This document shows, piece after piece, positions 57,636-64,000 of a stretch of DNA of 64,000 nt; the first letter of the stretch is position 1, and the number at the start of each line of letters is the position of its first letter. The notes under the pieces were generated by a model. It worked only from the letters and a program-made list of their open reading frames with translations. It had not been told where the DNA came from and searched no databases. Source of the DNA: Daphnia pulex. Its lineage: Eukaryota > Arthropoda > Branchiopoda > Diplostraca > Daphniidae. The DNA is taken from the NCBI RefSeq assembly GCF_021134715.1, contig NC_060024.1:2666001-2730000 (forward strand). The letters run 5' to 3'. The position numbers were made by a program, and so were the translations under genes.

Positions 57636-60290
57636 TTGCTATTACCAGTTATTCTTTGTGATGCTTACATTAAAACGGTTTATTACGAACCTTTTTCTTT
57701 ACTCGCTATTGTTTTGGTCTTAAGTAATGACTTGGAGGTAGTAGGTCCTGCAAAAACGTATGAAATATTGTTGGGTACTCCTAGAAAGGCTGATTTTATT
57801 GCTGTAAGCCCTGGTTGGTATCATTGTTTTGGCATTGAAGATGCTATTTTCTATTCTCTTCATAATTCAGTAAATGCAAAATTTACATCTCAACGTTGTG
57901 AACTCGGCTTATTAGTAGGTTGTGATGGTACAAATGTGGGTAAGAAAACAACAATTTTCTGACTTTTTAACAGGCAATTTTGGCCCATCATTGGGAAACT
58001 TTGTCTTGATAGAACAGAACCCTTTGACATAGAATTTATCAAGGTAACGCAAAGCTTCACAATGTCAACACTTATCTCACATTTCCGTGACGGAATGTTA
58101 AAAGACTTGATCAATGACGGGTTTCACTATAATGGATGTCATATTAAGATGAAGATCTAAGCTTTTTCTTTGTGATGTACCGGCATGCAGTTTTCTAAAA
58201 AATCTCAATCCTTGTTACATATATGGATGTACAAAATGTGAAACAAAGGGTGACTATGTTGTCAACATATCCAAGAAAGGGGGAAGAGTCACACATCCAG
58301 AGATTGATGCTATGATGAGAACTGACGAGTCATTAAGCGATCGGGAACAAGTCCACCATTATGCCGGATCATCTCTTTTGGAAACATTGACTATATAGAT
58401 ATGATCGAAACATTCTGTATTGATCCTATGCATCTATTTCACATGGGAGCAATGCTGAAATTTGCTTTTATTTTGGTTCATGCCAGAAGAATGATGAAAG
58501 TAAAACTTTCGTGGCAAATGATGAAGGAAGTTTCAGACATTCTTGTGGAGGTGTGGAGTTTCAAAGGAAAACATGAACACTTGATGATTTTTCACGGTTT
58601 AAAGCGATTGAATTTTGTTTGCCTCTTTGCGAAAACGAAGACAACTGCTAACCTCGACACTGATGGCTACCCGACACTGGCTACCCATACGGCCGACACT
58701 TGCTACCCCGACACTGGCTCCCTATCGATTTGCTACCTCTAAAAATATACCCAATTTCTAGGCAACACTTCTTAGCTGGAATTTTAGGTGCATGGATCCT
58801 GCTCAACACGCAATAGGGATATGCGCGATGTAAATCAATCATTGATCTCTAAAAATTGAAGAAGGAGAATAAAAGGCATGCGATCATTGGCCCCCCAGAC
58901 ACCATTCCCATGGCCAAATTTCACACCAGCACCCATGATACCAGCTTATGATGCGTGCTGGTCCACACTAGCACCTATGATACCCGCCTGTGTATTGTAC
59001 CTAGTCTAGTATAGCCTAACCTTCGGTGAGTGTGGCCATGGGGCTGGTGTTTTTGGGGAAAAAGTCGCATTGCCAAAAAAAGAAAGATGTTACAGCTAAG
59101 AAATTGGTTTCCAGTTTGTTTACGATTAAATCATGCGAAGCATCGTAGTTTTAGTTACAATGGAGGTGAATCAAAACTCCTACATTGGAAGATGCTATGG
59201 TTTTGTAAGCCTTAATAGATTTGGAAAAACTACGTTGCTTCGCATGATCTCACCAATGATTGATTTACATCGCATACTTATCCCTATTGCGTGTTGAGCT
59301 GGATCCATGCACCTGCACCTTATATTCCACCTGTTGCCTAGAAATTGGGTAAATTTTAAGGTAGCAAATTTTAGATTGTCAAATTGACGGCCGTATGAGT
59401 AGCCAGTGTCGGGTAGCCAGTGTCGAGGTAGCCAGTGTCGACACCCTGGGTAGCCAGTGTCGAGGGTAGGAGGAGTCCATGCCACTTTTTTATACATTTT
59501 TCCAATCATTTTAAAGAATGGACTTCCGGATGAATTTTATCATCACTTCCTTTTGCTTCACGTGAAAATTTGAAGTTTTTCATGCCAAGTGAGTGTCAAA
59601 GATGAAGCATGAAGGTTTACGCTATAGTCTGTTAGTCTTATTTTTTTCCAAAAGTCCTTATGGAGACCAATTTGTAACTTATAATATTCATAATCTGCAA
59701 CATTTAGGAGAGGAATGCAAAAGATTAGGTTCACTTGAAATGTATAGCTGCTGTTTTACGTTTGAAAATCACATTGGGAAGTTAAAAAAACCTGGTTAGC
59801 AAGAGTTCAAAACCTTTGCAACAGCTTATCGAATCGATCGATCGAAATTTGATCTAATCAATGTAAAGAAAAATACAAGCATTATTAAACTGCTTTGTGA
59901 ACATAACCATGGTCCAATGATGAAAGTTCTTTGTGGGTGGCAGTTTTCAAAAGTTTGCTTTAAGGAACTCAGGTTAAGTATCAAAACTCCAAACAACTGT
60001 GCTATTATGGAAAATGATTATGTTGTGTTGATCGATAACTGTATTGAGAAAAGCAATGGACCAGTGTATATGTTTTAGGAAAAATCAATTTTAAAAACTC
60101 TGAGTCATTGTATGCTTTCAATCGATTAGATTCAAAACTGATTTGGACTCAAATTGTCCACTTATTGTCTCCCAATATTGACTGTTGGAAATTGAACTTA
60201 ATGTCGGCTAAGGCACGCCAAATTCCAATTATTTACAACATAATGGCAAATTGTTTTGGAATTGCTACGTTGCTGAACTTTGATTTGTAG
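57636..60290 (+). pseudogene. EnSpm/CACTA-like transposase, plus strand, interrupted by a foldback element
   Basis: Pieces in order: 57640-57935 (AIVLVLSNDLEVVGPAKTYE..., LGLLVGCDGTNV with the first catalytic-type Asp), FWPIIGKL across 57970-58000, CDVPACSFLKN...YIYGCTKCETKGDY (58168-58250), RTDESLSDREQVHHYAGSSL, then CIDPMHLFHMGAM (58418-58456), and after an 815-bp insertion YNIHNLQHLGEECKRLG (59680 on) and CFTFENHIGKLKK (59754-59790), ending NCFGIATLLNFDL (60290). The order DG..G..FWPI, CD.PA...K, C..C...G, RTD.S, D.MH...G, YN.H.L.HL, F.FEN..G.LKK is the pattern of this superfamily. Several frameshifts and stops show decay. Confidence 0.65.
58652..59466. mobile_element. Foldback element with tandem 15-bp repeats at its ends
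   Basis: The left end holds degenerate copies of TCGACACTGGCTACC; the right end holds four copies of the reverse complement GGTAGCCAGTGTCGA (59399-59466). Inside, the arms pair for much of their length: CCCAATTTCTAGGCAAC (58750) against GTTGCCTAGAAATTGGG (59333), ATCCTGCTCAACACGCAATAGGGAT against the 59281-59307 segment, and ATCATGCGAAGCATCGTAGT (59132) against ACTACGTTGCTTCGCATGAT (59230). It interrupts the transposase relic between CLFAKTKTTANL and the YNIHNLQHL part. No gene of its own was recognised. Confidence 0.7.
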
Positions 60291-60299
60291 AAAAATTTG

Positions 60300-60960
60300 T
60301 TCTTAATTAACTGTCTTTTCTTTTTTTATATATTGCATCCATTGCATCGTCTTCATTGTAATCGTGCGCACGACCCGGCTAGCGTTCAATCTACAATGCG
60401 GAATCGGCCTTTCACAACTTTATTTCATAGCAAACTATGTTTTCAAATAATCAAAATTTTATTTCTTTTCATATTTCATCAATTGCATCTTCACTTAAAT
60501 CTTGAGCATCTCCCGCTTTCAATCGGTGATGCAAAATCGGCCTTATTCAAAATTCATTCATAATTTCTTTGTTTAATTGCTATTTAACATTTTTTTTGGA
60601 AAATTTTGTTTCATTTTCATTTATTGTTTGCATGTTGACATGTTTCAGATAATATATGTTTAAAATATTTTTTTACATTTCCTGGATAAACTTATTTGAG
60701 GACGATATTCCACGTTGATTTTTTATACATGTATAAAAAGTTTTCTCTTTGTAAATATGTTTTAGATGTAGATAAGATATCCAAAAACAAAAAAGACAGT
60801 AGAGAGAGAGAAACGTATCTCCAAGATATCTAAAAGATATCTCTTTCTATTAGGTCGAGGCCTAGCAGTATATGATAGAATTTAAAAGATTGCAAATATA
60901 AACTATTCAGAGACTACATGAACCAACATTTCCATTTCTGGCCAACTGACCACAAACATA
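60300..60960. other. AT-rich stretch, no gene
   Basis: AT-rich with two related sub-blocks, 60340-60440 (TTGCATCGTC...GCGGAATCGGCC) and 60475-60560 (AATTGCATCT...GCAAAATCGGCC), which look like a diverged tandem pair. GAGAGAGAGAAA at 60805 is a short microsatellite. Repeated AAGATATC units occur at 60814-60845. Confidence 0.4.
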
Positions 60961-60964
60961 AACG

Positions 60965-61520
60965 TTGTTGACATCAGCATAGTGTTGAGCAAGCGCCCAA
61001 CAACAGTGCCCTTTATCTCCCTTGATCCGGAAGTGAAATATATTCATGATTTATTCTTGAGTCTCTATACAAGATTGACTACAGGTGGTCAACCAAAAGC
61101 CCTTGCCGAGAAATGGGGAGATGCAGATAAACGGAGAGCTGCAATAAGTTTCTTATACAAAAAGGTTCTCACTTAACAGGAAGAAATTGGGGTCAATCTA
61201 CCCCAATGAAACGATAGGATTCAGAGCTTTCGAGGAGCTTTCGAGATCCAGTTAACGAGGGCCTGCCACAGACCTTCATGAGGCAGGTCCACGTGAGCCA
61301 GCCTAATAAGTCCGGATGCACTTATGCGCTCGACAAAGTGAAAATGTGCCGTTGGCGCTCAATTACTCTAACCGCGCAGAGTTAATTCCGTACCTTATCC
61401 GCGCATTAAATCATCCTGAGATGCGATCTGTAATGACAGGCAACACACCTGATTCCGTCAATTCTTTTCTCGTCGAGATGGGCATCTTGGAAAGTATCAC
61501 GGAAAAGTGGCGGTAATAGG
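60965..61520 (+). CDS. Weak coding segments, unknown
   Basis: 60982-61176 encodes RPTTVPFISLDPEVKYIHDL then QPKALAEKWGDADKRRAAIS, ending in a TAA; 61316-61516 encodes APLALNYSNRA-type sequence and GNTPDSVNSFLVEMGILESI with a stop at 61516. Amino-acid composition looks like real protein, but I see neither a start with context nor shared splice sites linking them. Function unknown. Confidence 0.25.
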
Positions 61521-61899
61521 AAATATGCTCTATCCATTGTTATTAGGAGTGGATAGTGAAAAGTGAAGCAACGATCCAAGGAGCCGGAGGGGAAGCGAGA
61601 GTGATTATGCCAAGTGAATCCGAAGTGTGTCAAAAGATAATTTTCTCTCACCATCCATACCTGTATGTTGTGTTGTCTTGCACAGGCCTCCAAAAAACGC
61701 AATTAAGATTATGTATAGCTTGGGCAATAGTGAGTATATAGCTTTTCTGCACTTTTTCTGACTGATCGTCATTCTTTCGGGAATATTGTACATTGCAAAA
61801 TCAAAGACTAGGTCGTTTACTTGTTTTGAATCGAAGCCAGGTTATTTATTAATCCTGTCTTAAAGTCCTTCGTTTTTCTTCGCTCGTGTTTTACAGAAA

Positions 61900-62110
61900 G
61901 AATGGAAGATTTTAGTGAGGCGGCCGAAGAGGCCAACCATTTCAAGAAGTTCGCGAAATCTGAAGCTGAAAAAAAGAGGAGGAAAAGAAAGGTACAGGTT
62001 ATATGGACACAAATTTTCTGATGTTAAAGACTTGGTTAAAGCTAAATATCTCAAAAAAGAACATTATTTGGATCCAGAGCCAGAGAAAGTTAAGAAAGTA
62101 ATAATATAAC
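61900..62110 (+). CDS. Small Lys/Glu-rich frame, unknown
   Basis: ATG at 61902 gives MEDFSEAAEEANHFKKFAKS followed by a basic stretch; one frame over, RYRLYGHKFSDVKDLVKAKY continues to YLDPEPEKVKKVII and a stop at 62109. A frame change in the A/G-rich part near 61975 would join them. No family recognised. Confidence 0.25.
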
Positions 62111-63423
62111 CCTACACAAGCTTCTAGTACTCTGTTGGAATTTCTTGTATTTTTTTTGGCTTTGGCTGAAGTTGATGCTGAAGTCAAGTATTCGATGCCC
62201 ATGGATCCTGAACCTGAAAGAACCGTCGAAGGCGAACCTAGCGACAGCGCCCTGGCCGGTCCATAATGCATGGCGTGGGTATGGAGAAAGCGAGCTTTCA
62301 TTGCTATGAATAATGATCTTTTTTCGTATGGCAGTTTGTTTAGCCTTTTGAACCAACTTTTTCTATCTTCTCTGGATTTCCCATACATTTAAGTATCTAG
62401 TTTCCGCCTTGCGTGCAAAATTCCAATTACTTGTACAAGCAGTTGTTTTATTCATTCTTTTGTTGGTGTATCCTTATAAAGGTTAAACGAGGAATAGAAA
62501 TTTATTACTTAACAATTTTAGTTTGTGTCATAATATTATTTTGCTTTGTCATTGTTTGTGATTTCGACTCATCTGCCCTATTTTTGAAAAGCTTGCAGCG
62601 GAGGTCATGATTATCCGTGATGGCTACTTTGTTACTTTCCGGGCGAAAAGGGACCCTTCAAAATTTCACTTAACGCATCCGATCGAACAAGTTGGTATAG
62701 CCTATTCATATCCAATTCATGGTTTTTCAATCTAGTGCAGTTCTAGTGCAGATTTCTGCAATCTTTTTATACAGCTGACCTTGACAAATTACCGAGGGGA
62801 TCTTCTATTTTAGTTTATCAGTTTTCCCTAAAATGGAAATATTAAGGATGGACGACTGTTATGGACTGTTATTTTGCTTAGTCTAGTAACGCTACGCGTG
62901 GTGGCAGTGGATATTCTGATGTCGTTTTCGCTGGCACGTCCGCACGTCCACACTTTCCCTCTTCCCTTCTTCCACCCACCGAGTGATCTGTTTGTTAAAA
63001 ACGCTGAAACAAGTGTCATCAACGACAATAATATAGATAATAATAGATAAAAAACCCGAGATTTGTAACTTTATATGAATTTCTATAGAAATTACAGTCT
63101 TGATGAAAGATAATTTTAATCTTTAAATGGCGTTGTTAACTTACAGGTTACAGCGACACTGGTGACATTCCGAACGAAAACTGATGACAAACATTCCGAG
63201 CAAAAACTGATGACAACCACGTCAAAGATATTATTAACGCTTGTGTTTCTATCCGTAACATAAACCTGATGACTATCGAAATGAAGCATTTGTCCGTTGA
63301 AATTCAAATGTTTTCCTAAAGCTTCAAAAACAGTCTGACCGCTTAATAACTAAATTTTTTCTACAACCTATCATATATATATCAATCTATCATTTATACA
63401 AGCGACAGAGAATCAAATTTTTT
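62111..63423. other. No clear gene
   Basis: Overlapping short frames on both strands near 62090-62390 carry no motif I trust. The rest is AT-rich; ACATTCCGA(A/G)C(A/G)AAAACTGATGACA occurs twice at about 63162-63210, a short tandem duplication. Confidence 0.35.
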
Positions 63424-63502
63424 ATGGCAGATGAGAGGAAAGGAATCCCCAAATGGGAATTGTTTCCCAACGTTGATAGCTATCTCAGTGAAATGACGAA
63501 AG
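63424..63502 (+). CDS. Candidate first exon, unknown
   Basis: ATG at 63424 opens MADERKGIPKWELFPNVDSY followed by LSEMTK and a good donor (AAAG|GTAAAT) near 63503. The length and the GTAAAT donor resemble the candidate first exon at the left edge of the window (239-92, minus strand), but the peptides differ. The rest of the gene would lie to the right; no acceptor within the remaining 500 bp is convincing. Confidence 0.3.
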
Positions 63503-64000
63503 GTAAATTTTAAAAATATTCGTCAACAATTCCTTATTTACTCATCTATTTTCGTGCACCATTCATAACTGCTAAGAAACTTGAACGATCGTAGCAAATC
63601 TAAAAAGACTATAATTCAGTTATTAATAGTCAGGTGACTTCTGTTTTGAAGTCGGTAATTAACTTATCATGACAGTTTTCCTCTTTTGACAGTTGTCTTC
63701 TGCTTGTTTCATTACATCAATCGGGCGTGTCACAACAAAACGAGTTACGTAAAGTAGACAAAACGACTTTCGTCATAGTAACACAATTTTTCCAATCTAA
63801 CGACAACCGTTTGTTCAAAACTGGCACTCCTGTTCTTCTTGTACAATTTACTAAATCTGGCATCTTTTAGTAAAGGGTTCACGAGTGGGTCCGATTCCTT
63901 CTGCAGGGGCTTATGAGGCGATGTTTCTTCTTCTTCTCATTTTGTCCATGGTGTTCTGTAGAGAAAGTTCTGTAGAGGACTGAAATAGAACAGCCGATTG

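Noticed and set aside
59205..59270. Frame reading NRFGKTTLLRMI, like a P-loop of an AAA-type ATPase
   Set aside because: The canonical GxxxxGKT spacing lacks the first Gly, no Walker B follows, and the segment is one arm of the foldback element's internal inverted repeat.
1..64000. CRISPR array, prokaryotic operons or phage
   Set aside because: No regularly spaced direct repeats with unique spacers, no Shine-Dalgarno-linked ORFs; spliced genes and transposon content are eukaryotic.

Overview
The window looks like a gene-poor, transposon-dense piece of an arthropod genome. Coding exons are split by very short introns (about 50-90 bp, GT..AG), the DNA is AT-rich, and nearly every recognisable protein belongs to a eukaryotic mobile element. 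The mix (Helentron-type Rep plus RPA, EnSpm/CACTA-like transposases, a DIRS-like fragment, many small inverted-repeat elements) fits a Daphnia-like crustacean. That assignment is inference, since no species-specific marker is present. I recognised no intact housekeeping gene, functional rRNA, functional tRNA or CRISPR array.

Region 1 (1-2.1 kb) holds a candidate minus-strand first exon and a tandemly duplicated exon-intron block. Region 2 (2.2-28.7 kb) is dominated by a near-perfect tandem duplication of about 12.2 kb: copy A 3046-15242, copy B 15253-28670, joined by a 10-bp filler. The unit carries most of a Helentron-like Rep gene with an HUH motif, a minus-strand protein-kinase pseudogene sitting where the Helitron helicase would be expected, an RPA-like OB-fold gene, about 4.8 kb with little recognisable coding sequence, and the left half of an EnSpm/CACTA-like element. 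The duplication junction fuses that element's transposase in frame to Rep. Copy B alone carries a 1215-bp inverted-repeat element with a 2-bp target duplication. The two Rep copies share one frameshift but carry different private stop codons.

Region 3 (27.3-34.1 kb) is a nearly complete EnSpm/CACTA-like element with matching ends, a decayed DDE transposase with zinc fingers, and a second multi-exon gene containing a tandemly amplified 160-bp exon+intron unit. Region 4 (35.6-45.6 kb) holds small relics: a fragment of a family I know from invertebrate genomes, a chromodomain gene fragment, a zinc-knuckle (Gag-like) fragment, a Harbinger-like 1.1-kb element beside a DIRS-like retrotransposon relic, purine-rich tandem repeats and tRNA-like tandem sequences.

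Region 5 (45.9-53.5 kb) has a minus-strand EnSpm-like transposase head to head with a plus-strand unknown gene, then a minus-strand gene with a 35-residue repeat and a large palindromic mariner-type MITE in an intron, then tRNA-derived repeats. Region 6 (53.5-64 kb) has degenerate repeats, a minus-strand multi-exon gene with a duplicated exon, another EnSpm-like transposase interrupted by an 815-bp foldback element, and some weak exons near the right end.

How the genes relate: the Helentron Rep (nicking/joining) and RPA (single-strand binding) would act together in rolling-circle transposition, but the helicase is missing and Rep is broken, so both copies should be non-autonomous. The EnSpm-like transposase and its partner gene would form a separate cut-and-paste system, also decayed. 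All assignments rest on reading motifs by eye; no searches were run.
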